Assembly (NCBI RefSeq): GCF_003254395.2 | Contig: NC_037641.1 | Location: 4,880,001-4,944,000, forward strand | From: Apis mellifera | Lineage: Eukaryota > Arthropoda > Insecta > Hymenoptera > Apidae | DNA: 64,000 bases | Direction: 5' to 3' | Shown here: positions 1 through 43,932 of the stretch, piece after piece | Layout of the letters: every line of letters begins with the position of its first letter | Position numbering within the stretch: position 1 is the stretch's first letter | The notes under the pieces: model-generated | Told to the model about the DNA's origin: nothing | Seen by the model: only the letters and a program-made list of their open reading frames with translations | Database searches by the model: none | Made by a program: the position numbers and the translations under genes

Positions 1-345
1 TAGTAAGTAGTAGTAATAGTAGTAGTAGTATATTGTGTATAGTAAGTAGTAGTTAGTAGTAGTAGTAGTAGTAGTAGTAATATAGTAGTAGTAGTATAGT
101 AGTAGTAAAAGTTAGGTAGTGTAGTAGTAGTAGTAACTAGTAGTAGTAAGTATAGTAGTAATATTAGTAGTAGTAGTAATAGTAGTAACAGTAGTAGTCG
201 TAGTAGTAATATTAGTAGTAGTAGTAATAGTAGTAACAGTAGTAGTCGTAGTAGTAGTAGAAGTAGTAATAGTAGAAGTAGTCGTAGTAGTAGTAGAAGT
301 AGAAGTAGTAGCAGTAGAAGTAGAAGTAGTAGAGATAGTAGCATA
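1..345. repeat. Degenerate TAG (CTA) trinucleotide array
   Basis: Almost continuous AGT/TAG units with interruptions (AAG, TCG, AAC). Within it a block of about 60 bp at about 155-205 recurs at about 205-250, showing higher-order duplication. It grades into AGAAGTAGAAG units near 260-335. It reaches the window edge, so its full length is unknown. Confidence 0.95.
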
Positions 346-2029
346 GTGTCGTGCCGAGATAGGAGGAGTCCAAGGCCAGTGTGATTGATTGACAAAATAT
401 AATAGAGAAGGAGTACGATAAAAAGACAGTCAGTGCAACATCGTTCGGGTTTGTTCAAAAAATCAGGGGGCATTCTGGGGGCAGGGTTGGGGGCTGGGGG
501 CTAGTCGTTCCTAAACAGGTGACAGGAGGGAAGAAAGGGACCAAAGCTACGTCTAACGAAGAGATCTCGCAAAATCATAATCAATAAAGACCGAATGAAC
601 GAATCTCTTTATCTGGATATCTCGTTTTTTCCCCACGATTCACGCATCTAATAAAAATCGAAACCCTGATTGGACGAGGATCTCTATGGTTAAGGTTTTT
701 TTATCACGGACTCGTTTGGATCCTTTGTTTCCCGATCTTGAAATTTTATTATTAAACATCGAACGAATATTTTTCGAACGATTAAAACATTTCTATCGAA
801 ACGAATAATTAATATTCGAAGATTTATTTCAATATTTCTCATTTCAAACACTATTATCCAAGATTAATTAATTAGAACAAAGCCAAGCTTGCGGTCGAAT
901 AACTCAACAGATTAAACATCTGCCAATCCTCTGATATATCATCATATTTCGGTGTCATATTTCAATATATATATACACATATATAACCTGCCAAATTTAC
1001 AGACAAGTTCATCCATACTGCTCAGGCATCCCATTTATCTCCTAACTCTGGAAAGCTCGCTATCAAATCATGTCCAAATCTTTGACGAATTATCATCAAA
1101 CGTGACATCTCTGATGTTGTCTGAGAGCAAAAGTACAAATACAATGGCGGATTGCGAGCAGTCTGGATCGTAGATCGATCGGGAAACAGTTATCCTTCAG
1201 AGTCCGAGGGATGCCGTTTTCACAATTGGTGCATGTGTGAACAGATATTGGATCGCAACGCGTACGAAACAGAGGAATGAAAATGAAAGAAGAAGAAAAA
1301 GAAAAAGAAGAGAAAGAGAGAGAGAGAGAGAATGCATAATGGGAGAAAGGGGGACAATAGACGCGAGAAGAGGAAGAAGTAATAATCGAAGTAATAAAAC
1401 GGCCCCGGATTTGGTACCCGCAGGACGAGCGTCGTGCTTTTGAGAAATGAAAGAAAAGAAATAAAAGAAGAATGAGAGTGGAGAAGAGATGCCAGTGGAG
1501 AAAACGAAGTGAGAAACACATCGAGATTTGCGAACGATCAGGTGCCGATTTCGAGTGCAGAAAATCGGCGCCCGGATACACGTGGCATTCAAGATGGCGT
1601 GATTTCTTGCTTTCGAGACATTTATCATTAATTATAGAATAAACTATATTTATTTCAATCCTTCGGGACTCGAAGAACAGGGATTTATCACGATTCTTCT
1701 ACGATCGAATAATTCAGATAAGATTTGAACAGGAATTAAAATGTTTTTGTAAAATATATTTTTCCAAATGGAGTTCATTTGAATAGATATTGGATCAGAA
1801 TGATCGAGTTGAAGTTAGATTATAGTTTCAGATCTAATAGAAAGGATCGTCTTCTGAGAAGAGAGAAACGCCATCTTGAATGGATGCAAGGTGATAGAAA
1901 TATATAGTTTCTAAAATATGATGTCTATGATAACGTGACGATGCAGAAGAATGATAATTCTACCGTGACAGACAAGAATTCAGACCGTGTACCATTTTGA
2001 ATTGATTTAAATAACACATGAATACATTT

Positions 2030-2032
<3 letters not shown>

Positions 2033-2062
<30 letters not shown>
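2033..2062. repeat. TA microsatellite
   Basis: Uninterrupted alternating TA after a TTTTGTG lead. Confidence 0.95.
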
Positions 2063-2065
<3 letters not shown>

Positions 2066-2475
2066 ATCCACAGAAAGGATCGGAAACAAAGAATAGATAT
2101 AAATGTAGAGACGAAGAGACGAAGAGAAGTGAGAAAAAATATAGAAAAAAAATATAGAAAAAAATCTACTGTAGTAACATGGATGGAAATAGAGAAGACA
2201 AAATGGAAGAGATGTAAGAGAGAAAATGAGGAAAAAAAATTGCGAAAAAGAAAAAGAAGAGAAAATCGTAGAAATATAAAGAATACAAAAATTTCTCTTC
2301 GACAAATATATACAATTTCCATCTATACTTTTCTAAAAAAGAAAAAAATCCTATTAACGAATCTTTTCTTTGTTTCTTTCCTTTTCATCTTTATATTGAA
2401 TTATTTATTCCCCGTTTCTCGAGAAAAAAAAAAGGAATGAAAAAGAGGAATCGAAAGAACGTACACGCACGAAAA

Positions 2476-2477
<2 letters not shown>

Positions 2478-2514
<37 letters not shown>
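2478..2514. repeat. TA microsatellite
   Basis: About 18 uninterrupted TA units followed by CATACACACAC and GTATGTATG runs. Confidence 0.95.
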
Positions 2515-2518
<4 letters not shown>

Positions 2519-3647
2519 CACACACGAATGTGATGTATGTATGTATAAGAGAGAGATAGAGAGATAGAGAGAGAAAGAAAAGGGAATAAAAAGAAAAAGA
2601 CGAAAAAAGAAAGATGGCGATAGAGAAAAGAAAAAAGAAACGCCGAAATGGTACGTAATAGAAAAATAGATATAGAAGGGAGAAGGAGAGAGAGAAAAAA
2701 AAAATACTCCAACACACCGACACTATCTAGTGGAAAAAGAAAAGAGTAAATATATATATATATAGCTAGAAAAGAAGAAGAAGAAGAAAAAAAAATAAAA
2801 AATAAAATCAATGATCAATAATAAATAATGAAGCTCTTAATAATGTGACGATTAGAAGAGTCGAGTGGCGCTTCTTACCATCTGTCCGTGCAGCGGGTGA
2901 AAATGGAAACAGAAAGAGAATTCAAAATTTTCCTCTGAAAGTCGAGACCGCGGTAATAATGGAAAAAAAGAAAGAAAATTTCTTTCCTTTTCTTTCGATA
3001 TTTCTGATCTCCGTCGAATTATGTTGTTAATTAATAATGGAAAAAAAAAAAAGAGAAAAAAAAGAGAAAAAAAAATTATTTCTTCCTTGCACGACATTGT
3101 TACCTTAATTACATTCGACGGGTGGGTGGGGAGGGGGAGAGAAGAGAGGGTGTAAAGAGGGGGGCGGGGGTGGACAGTGTACAAAAAGCTATCAAAGTTC
3201 TCGCCCTGACGATTAGATCTCGTCGTGGTGATGCACGCGCGCGATTTTTCCCTTTATCGTCTTTTTTCATCAATCCGTCATCGTTCCTTTGAAAAGTACT
3301 ACTACTTTTTTTTTTTTCTCGTTCTTCATTCGAATGACTTTTTATTTTTTTTTTCTATATATATATATTTTTTTTTTCTGAACCACGAGAAAGGTGAAAT
3401 TTTTTTGAGAGAAAAAAATACAGTGTGCGGCCGTAATAGCGGGTGGTTAACGGGTAGAACGAAAGGGTGTGATTCGAGTAAAATCGAGAAGAAATATATA
3501 TATATATATATATCGGAAATAGTCGCGTGGGTGCAGTTTTTTTCGTCTGTTTTTTCTTTTTTTTCTTTGGTGGATCGAGGCGTGGCGGCAAAGCTGATTA
3601 AAAAACGTTTCACGTTTCGAAACATCTCAAAGTAAATTCGGGAATAT

Positions 3648-3670
3648 GTATATATATATATATATATATA
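3648..3670. repeat. TA microsatellite
   Basis: Uninterrupted TA dinucleotides; a similar run lies at 3494-3513. Confidence 0.95.
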
Positions 3671-5180
3671 CAATACGGCAACCTTTGTCGAAAAGAGAAG
3701 TGAAAGGTTTCCAAGTTGAATTGTGAAAAAATTATCATCATCGAGTTGTCTTGATTGGATAACGCGAAAATTCGAGAGATATTTTTATTATTAAGTTCGA
3801 TTGGATTCTTTGAATAATTCTTTTCATCCAGAAGACAACTCAATTTGGCCGGAAAGGAGATAACTCGATAATAAGTGTCTTTAAATTTTAAAAAGAACGA
3901 AGTTTCGTTCCTCACATCGATTCGAACGAGGAATATTTCGAACAACGACGAATTCTTTTTCTCTTTTTTTTTGATAAGATATATAATATAATACTTGTAT
4001 AATCAGAATTGGGGAAAATTTGAAATAGAAATTAAAAAAAGAAAGAAAAGAATATTAAATTAATATTCTAATAATAATAAATATTTTTTGACGATTCACT
4101 TTTCGTTTTAATAAAATCTAAATCTAATCCGAAACGAATAAAATACTTTATATTCCGTTCAATTAAAATAAAACGTGGATTATATCCTCTTTTTCATTAT
4201 TTTTTCTTCTTCAAAAAATGAAAATACCCCATTTACCACCGTTTTAAAAAACTCTACTTTCCCCAACTCTGTTTGCCCAATTCATTTACAAATTTAATAA
4301 GAAAGATAAATTTGAAACGAAGCAAAGGGAAAAAATGAAGAGCGTAGAGCACTCGAGCAAAAAACGTTTCCTCGTAAAAGCGAAGTGCGGATCGAAGCTG
4401 GATCGAAAAAAAAAAAAGGGTGTGACAATAAAAAGAGATATCGAAAAAAGAAGGAGATTCGTTTGTTTTTCAAATTCTTTGCAGTCACGCGATCGATCGA
4501 TCTCTCGTTCGGACGAACGCGAAGATTCAGAGATATTCAAGGGGGGAGGGAGATCCACGTGCCATCACTCTTATCCAATCTCTCTGAGACTTCAACGCGC
4601 GAGAAGTGACGAATCCTCGCGTTCCCGAATCCTTCAACATGGCCTCTCTTAAATCGTGTCTAGAGCACAGTTGTATATACGCAAAAAATAAAATTCCAAC
4701 ATCTTCCAATAGATCCTTCCTTCGATTCGTTCCTTTGAATCCGAAGAAAGAAGAAGAAAAATGCTCATTGATATCAATCTCTTCGAACGTATATTAAAAA
4801 AAAAGAAAAAAATCTTGCAAGAAATTTATCACGAAACAAATTTAGGATAATACGTAAAGATATTTCAATTTTTTAATCGAACGGGTTAAAAAAAACGTGT
4901 ATTGGAAATGGGATTACATATGTACATTCCCTTCAATCGGTTAATCGTTCAAGCATAAAAAAGAAAAAAAGAAAATATGGCGCACAAGAGGGAACACTCT
5001 GATCACGATGTAAGAGGAACCAGTGGATACCGATTGAATAAAATAACAAGAAAAAATCGATATGTATATATATATATATAGATAAAGAGAAATAGATAGA
5101 TAGAGAGAAAGAAGAATCTCTGCAAGAAACGTGTATCTTATTAAAGAAGAAAGGGGGAGAGAAGTGATAATGGACATTAC

Positions 5181-37137
<31,957 letters not shown>

Positions 37138-40100
37138 CTGAAACAGAGACAGGTACACACTGGTCAGAGCATTTCTAAAAAGAGAAAGGAAGAAAGGAAA
37201 CTAATCAGGATGAAACGAGTTCTTCGATATAATTTTCAATTTATCTCGATAAGATAATTTCCATCGTCGATAATTCGAGTTTGAAAGATATTCGAAACGT
37301 TTTTCTTTCGAATCTTTCCCTATTTCCAGTGGAGATGGGCCACTATTTTCTTTTAAATCGATGTAAAAATTCATTAAGACAACTGTTATCCAATATACCT
37401 TAAAATTCGATAATGATGAATCCATCGATTATAAAATCCAAATTCCAATCGATACTCAAAGCTCTCCTAATTTCACACGCGTGAAACCATAAATCATCTT
37501 TCACGATTCGTTCCGTTTATTTTTCCATTTTCCATACTTTTTAAATACTTTCTACCTTCTTTCTACCACGGCCAAAGAAATATCGACTTTTTCAACATCC
37601 AGGGATCTATATATCTACTCGATAAAAATAAATAGAAAAAACAAAGAGAAAGCTATCGTAAATATAGTATCTCGTTACGTTCGAACCAGATTGTCGCGAC
37701 CACGCCTTCGACGAGGGAAAAAAAAAAAAAAAAATAGAGAAAACAGAGAGGAATAGAATTATTTCAACTTAGTTCGTGACCCCGTTTTAATTAAACGCAC
37801 TTACGTACAAGCGATTGCGTGCTGCACGATATATCCCGTGCGTTGTCACGCGTGCACGCACCCCAAACACGATTTAGAACCAATGTATTTTCAACCAACC
37901 TACATTTTTATTTTTTTCGAGGAGGAAAATTTGAAATAAGTTCAATTTCTTCGAATATTAATTCTTTTGAGACACTTCAACCGAGGGATAAGAAGAGAGG
38001 AAGAAATATATTTTGCAAGTATCACAGTTTTGCCCGTTTCTTCGTTTTCATTTCGAAGTTTAAATATCGATTGTTCCTTTTTTTGATCTAAATTAACTTC
38101 GAATTTGAAGAAGGATCCTGAAACTCTGTCCGCAATCCAACACGATAATTCACCAACAGAATGGATTCACCGTTAATGGTACACTAGTATTTAAATAATG
38201 CGCCTTTTTACGATTACACCCCTTCTTGCTGCAACTTTCAAACTTTCATCGAAGAAACTTAAGATTCTCCCAACAGATTTAAACATGGATATAGAACGAG
38301 AGTTTATGGGATTAAAGTGAAATAGAGTGCAGCAGTGGCTCTCACTAAATCTGTAAATATTTCATACGTTCAATTGCCTCAATCTCGTGTTACGCAAATA
38401 TCCTCTTGAGACTATCGAGATATATTATTTTCAATAATGTAACTTGGATATTTTTCGATATTTTTAATTCTTCGTCCGACAATCTTTCCATTTTTCACCG
38501 AGGAATTATCCGCACAAAGGGAACAACGGCGACGAAACGAGGGGGGGAGAGGAAAGTTTTCCAACAGTCGTTTGGCAAAGTTTCGTGGCTCGAGGGCCAA
38601 GAACAAGGATGGATTTTTCGAAAAATAACAAACGAGGTGGATGGATCATCGATAAATCGATCGATAAGCTCTTATCCTCGATAAAGATCGAGAGAATTTT
38701 AAATATTCGCTTAAATTGCGGATCGGTGTAACTTATTGCAAAGAAGTTGCTGCTTCTTCCGCCGAGAGAATTACGGGGGGATTTACCGCATCATCGCGCT
38801 TATAAATCTTCCCATCGAATCGTTCGTATTGAACCTTCCCTTCCCTCCCTCGAACGACAAATATAGCGAGATGCATTTGTGGTGGAAGAAATACGTCTCA
38901 CCAAGTGTTCCCTCTTGTTCGAGATCGAGTTTAAAAAAATTTGGAATAAAACGAGGAGAGAGAAATGTTAATCCAACATTCCAATTCAAGTTCGACGAAA
39001 GAAATTTAACAAGAATTATTATTATTGCCGATTTTAATTTATTCCTGAATGAATAACAAAGTTTCGACTTCGAGAAAAAATTACATCCCTGAGAATTGTC
39101 AAATAAGTGAAATTACTATCAAATTAAATAAAATTCATCCTTCAAAACGAATTCTCTTCACGAGGAAGGCAATCTCATCAGAATACTAACGAAAACTCAT
39201 CGACGTCTGGCTACGCGACACGGCTCATCCCCTACGTCGTGAGTGGTACGAGCGCGCGTATGGTCAGGCGAGGCATCCCTTCGATCACGGCCTAATAAAA
39301 GCGGGAGGAAAGTTGCCACTTGTTGCTGAATTACGCAACGGCATAGAGGAGGCATAGAGGAGGCGCGCGGGCAGTGACGGTTCGAGCCAAGTAATAACAT
39401 CTCTGTGTGTTCCACGGGGGCGGAATACGGTCGTCTCACGTTCGCATAAATCGCTCGAAAGGGGGAACAACGCAAGACCCGTGTAATCTGGTTGCTTTTA
39501 ACACTGGCCACGCTCCGACACGTCACACACACGTTTCTCTCGCCTTCCGTTTCCGCATTGTTTTAACCGGATGAGATTTATCGACCAGGACGATATTTGG
39601 ATATTAAATACGTTGCTTACGTTTTATTATTTAAATGAAAATTAATTTAAATAATCTTAAAGGAGAGAGAGAGAGATACGAATTATATTATTTATTTGAA
39701 TATTTTTTTAGCGTTGTATTACGAGTTTATCGACAATTGAAACGAATGTGCAAAACGAATATTCGAAACGAGGGGATTATAAGAATATACGCGATAATCT
39801 CGATTGGTAATTTCGCTCGATCTGTCTCGAACGTATATAATAAAAGTTTTCCAACGCTTGTTTATTTCGATATGAATCTGAAACGCAGGAATGCAATAAC
39901 GTGACAAATATACATATGAAAAATATGGAAGAATTTCAAATAAAATATTTTAAATTTAATATTTGACGGATTGTTTAATTTTCGCACGTGAAACAGAGTT
40001 ATTTTTTCTCTTCTTCTTCTTTGAAACAAGTATCTTAAACGACTCGTTGAAAATTCATCCATCCATTCGCCCCTTCCTTCGTAATTTTTCTTTCCAAAGA

Positions 40101-43100
40101 CAAGATTGCATTACATGCAAATTCAAGTATATATCCTCGAGTTTGCCAAATTTCCATACTTCCTTCCCGTGATTTATCGCCACGTCCCAATCGTTCAAAC
40201 GCTACACCGATATCCATGAGACAATGTAACTTATCACTATTCCACTTTATCAAACCAGTTGCACTTTGCCAAACAAAATGCAACTCTCTCTCTCTCTTTT
40301 CTGAAAAACATTTTTCCCCATGACCCTCCCCCGAAGAATGAAAGCATAAATCACTCGATGCAATTTCCACGGGGTTCCTCCTCCCCTTCCAAGCATCCCC
40401 CTGCTTGAATTATTCAAAGCGGATCAGGCCAGATACCCGAAAACTTTCTTTTCTGACAGAAACAACGAGGAATCGTTCGAGTTTAATTATTTAAGAGAGG
40501 AATCTTTCCACGTTTCCACCAAGGAGTGGACGACAAGGAGAAGGTAAACGAAGGTTGGTGAACGCCTCGAGTGGTCGAATATTTTTCTTCCAAAGTGCAA
40601 CGTTTCCCCTTTATATTTTCGGATTGCTTATTTCGATAATATTCCTTGAAGTATCCTCGAATTCGATTCTTCTCTCTTCTCCTCGCAAGAAATGTCGAAT
40701 CGAATTTATATTTTCGCTCCAACCTTTCACATTCTCGCGCCCTCGCAATATTTACAAAAGATATTGGAAATATCTCGAAATTGAAATTGTTCATTGCGTT
40801 ACATTCGATACGTTCCTCTTCCTATTATACGAATACAAATATTCCCTTCTCAAGAGATATCAGAGAACAAGGAAAAGATAAAGGATAATCCTTCGATCGT
40901 TTTCCATCGTCAGAAATCGTCGAGACCGGTTCCAAGCCTCCATTTTACGAGATCCCCCCTCCTTCTTCATCCTGAGTAAGTAGTGGTAGTAACATCCGCT
41001 TTCCAGGGAGCTCGAGAGGAAGGGGGAGGGGGAGAAGGTACGTGAGGGAAATACGCGAGGAACTCCCCTTCACGACGACGGTCATTGTGCCGCTTAGAAG
41101 TTGCTTAAGCTAATTGTGACAGCCACCTTGGGAATTTCTCTCGGTGGGGGGAGAGGGGGGCTAATAGCCCGGCCGAAGTGGCTCTTTACGATGCCATCGT
41201 GGCTCGAGCTGATTAAGCGCGCCGTGGACCGATGCTGCAAGACGATAATTTGCATTTGGATTACACGAACGACGAACGATAAATCGTCCATAATATCGCG
41301 AATTTAACGGTGGTTCAGATTTTTCCCTCCTCTTTTTAAAATGAGCTTCTGAAATGGCCGACCAAAATCCAAGAGGATCTTGGATGAAAGAAAAGACACG
41401 TAGGAGATTTCTTTTTCTTTCTTCATTTTGATTTTGGAGAATAATAAGATTCTTGAAAAATTCATCGAAAAACGAGAGAGCAGATCGAGTTTCGTTTTTC
41501 TTTTTTTCCCAGAACGAGTCCATCATCTTCCAATAAACATCTCTCTATAACGTTTTCTCCTCCCATTCTCGTCCAAATAACGGCTAATTTCAGCGCGAAC
41601 GTATCACGAAATGGACTCGACTGGCGGATATACACAAGTTAACTGCGCTATCGTGACCCGTATGTTTAGAGCAATGCGTTTCACCGTTACGCCGCTACGT
41701 GTCCGGAATGCATACCAACAGCGGCGGTCGTCGAATAAAGGGAATCGTGGAAAGGAGGAGGAACGGCGCGTTTCTCGATCCTCGAATCTCGTCGTTTTCA
41801 ATTTTCTTTCGATTTATTTTCTCTTTTCTTTTTTTTTAATTATACAGATATGCAACACGCAACGCGAAAATGAATTCTTGGGTCGAATTATGAATCGGGA
41901 TCCTTTCTTCCTAGAAAGCCAATTTTTAATTATACCTGGATGGAATGGAGGGGAATGCGGAGAGAATGTGCGGAGGAATGGAAATAAATTAATCAGGATT
42001 AAATTCGTGATTCTTGCCTCGAAGCAGATTTGATTTTAACGAGATCGAAGATGGAATTATTCGACGAGCTACCAAGATTCGATGGGATCGGTGGAATAGA
42101 TTGGGGGGGAAGGGTCCACGTTTCGATTCTCGTGGAATCTTCGATTCCCTGGACAACGATTATACAGAATTTCTTCAATAAATTCAAAAGGGATAGATCA
42201 AAAAGAAAGAACTACGAAATTTTCGAATTCTTATAAAATTAACTTCGATTTAAAACAACATCTACAGTTTTCTTTTCCAAAAATATTCCCTCAATTCCTT
42301 CAATCGTCGGAGGAACGATTAAAAACAATCGTCGATAAGCCCTATCAACGATAAAAGAAAGACAAAAAAAAAAGTAAAGGGAAAGAAAAAAAGAGGAGAA
42401 AAAAAAAATTCCCTCTTCTTTCACCCTTATCCCCGTTTAAAGGCTGTGCGTTTAAAAGCCGGCCATTCGTATTAATTATTCCCACGTCGGGCTGATTAAC
42501 GAGCTCGCTCGTGCAATTTGTAGTCACGCTCCGTCTCTAATGATAATAAAGCAGAATAAAAAAGAAAAAAGAAGAAAAGAAAAGACGAAAGCGATGACTC
42601 GTTTACCGGCCAGACAATATCGATCTTCTTTTCTTCCTTTTTTTTTTTTTTCGACCATTGGACGTGTGAAAATCGCTTGGAACGTTTTCATTATCACATC
42701 TCTGTCCCTTTTCCCGCGTGTTTCCTCGCCCTTCCTCTCCTCCCCTCTCCAGAGAAAGAGAGAAAGAGAGGGATTCGTGACGCGTATCTTCCTTCCACCC
42801 GTGATCGTGGGTGGTTGGAAATTGAATTTGTGGAAATTAATGGATTAGACGGGGAACGTTGGGATAAATTAAACAGTGATAGAGCGAGGGAAGCAAGGGA
42901 AGCAAGAATGACAAAAGAGAGAGAGAGAGAGAGTAGGATGTTGGATTATCGAGTTAAGTTGATAATGAAAATAGAATCTCGGTTCGAACCGAGTTGTTCT
43001 TTTCCCGATCCCGATCCGCACGCGCGATAAACCAAGATTCGAACGATGTATCGTGAAGAAAAAGGGGATAAGGGCGGAATCATCGTTGAAAGCGATTCGA

Positions 43101-43899
43101 ATAACGAGCTCACGTCGATTCGAAACCAAACCAGATATCATTCTCACTCTGAATTATTCGATTATCAAGAAGAATTACTTTTAATTCTATATATATATAT
43201 ACCTTGCCTAAATAAACATTCAAATAACTTGTTCAATTCAACGTATCAAGAAACAAAGTGTGAAATTTGATCTCGTCGAGTTTTCACGAAAGATAAAGAG
43301 TGATAAAACGAGTGGAAAATATCCCAACCATTATTTAACGTATTATATCCTCCTTCCAGAGGAAATCTTTTACGCCTGCCAGCGAATATATACATATTAT
43401 ACGTATATACACAGTGTCGTATTTTCCTTCCAGGGACATTACTTACCATCGTCACCGAACGAGAGAGAAAGAGAGAGAGAGGGAGAGAGGAAGAATGGAA
43501 GAGGGACAACGGCGGGTTTATATACCGGTATGGAGCGGTGTAAACATACCGGAGCGGATCGATTTATGCGGCTAAGTAAGTGCATTTTTATGCACCGTTT
43601 CACAGCCGAGACGAGCAGCCTTGCAGCGAGCCACTTCGTTTAACGAACGACCCATATAGAAGCTGGTTTCCCTTTGAAATCTCCTGTACCACGCCACTTT
43701 GTCCATTTATTCCACACGTTTCGCGTGTGAAATCATTAATTCCATCATCCTCCCTCCCATCTCCCATTCTTCATTCTCAACACGGTTACGGCCCCGAATT
43801 AAATTTAAAACAGCCGCAAAGATACGTGTAACGATGATGCAAGGATGATGGCTTGACGCTGTTCTCGCGTTCAAATCGGTGTTTAAAAAGAAGGACGAT

Positions 43900-43903
<4 letters not shown>

Positions 43904-43931
<28 letters not shown>
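43904..43931. repeat. TA microsatellite
   Basis: TATATGTATATATATATATA and onward, about 14 units. Confidence 0.93.

Positions 43932-43932
<1 letters not shown>

Larger units (their letters stand above)
1..5180 (-). other. Intron 3' of exon G (gene continues off the left edge)
   Basis: No exon with the conserved calmodulin-binding or autoinhibitory sequence could be seen here. The stretch holds a degenerate TAG array (1-345), G-rich tracts (466-500, 3120-3173), several TA runs (2033-2062, 2478-2514, 2750-2764, 3494-3513, 3648-3670, 5065-5080) and long plus-strand purine-rich tracts (about 1265-1520 and 2080-2800). In the transcript these tracts are pyrimidine-rich. Many apparent frames here encode only runs of S, F, L or K, R, E and are compositional artefacts. 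Two short candidate exons (455-510, 2879-2934) are treated as findings. Confidence 0.85.

Noticed and set aside
1096..1628. Long overlapping minus-strand frames (161 and 143 codons)
   Set aside because: Their sequences are runs of S, F and L generated by a purine-rich plus strand with GA repeats; several frames are open at once, which indicates composition and not coding.
1960..3190. Several 80-140 codon frames on both strands
   Set aside because: Translations are KRK/ERE or IYIYIY/FFF low complexity arising from TA and GA/A-rich repeats.
39370..39392. tRNA B-box-like GGTTCGAGCC
   Set aside because: The flanking bases cannot form a T-arm or acceptor stem, and no A box is positioned correctly.
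41611..42033. 140-codon plus-strand frame preceded by a TTTCAG acceptor-like site
   Set aside because: No family resemblance; the second half is low-complexity and AT-driven.
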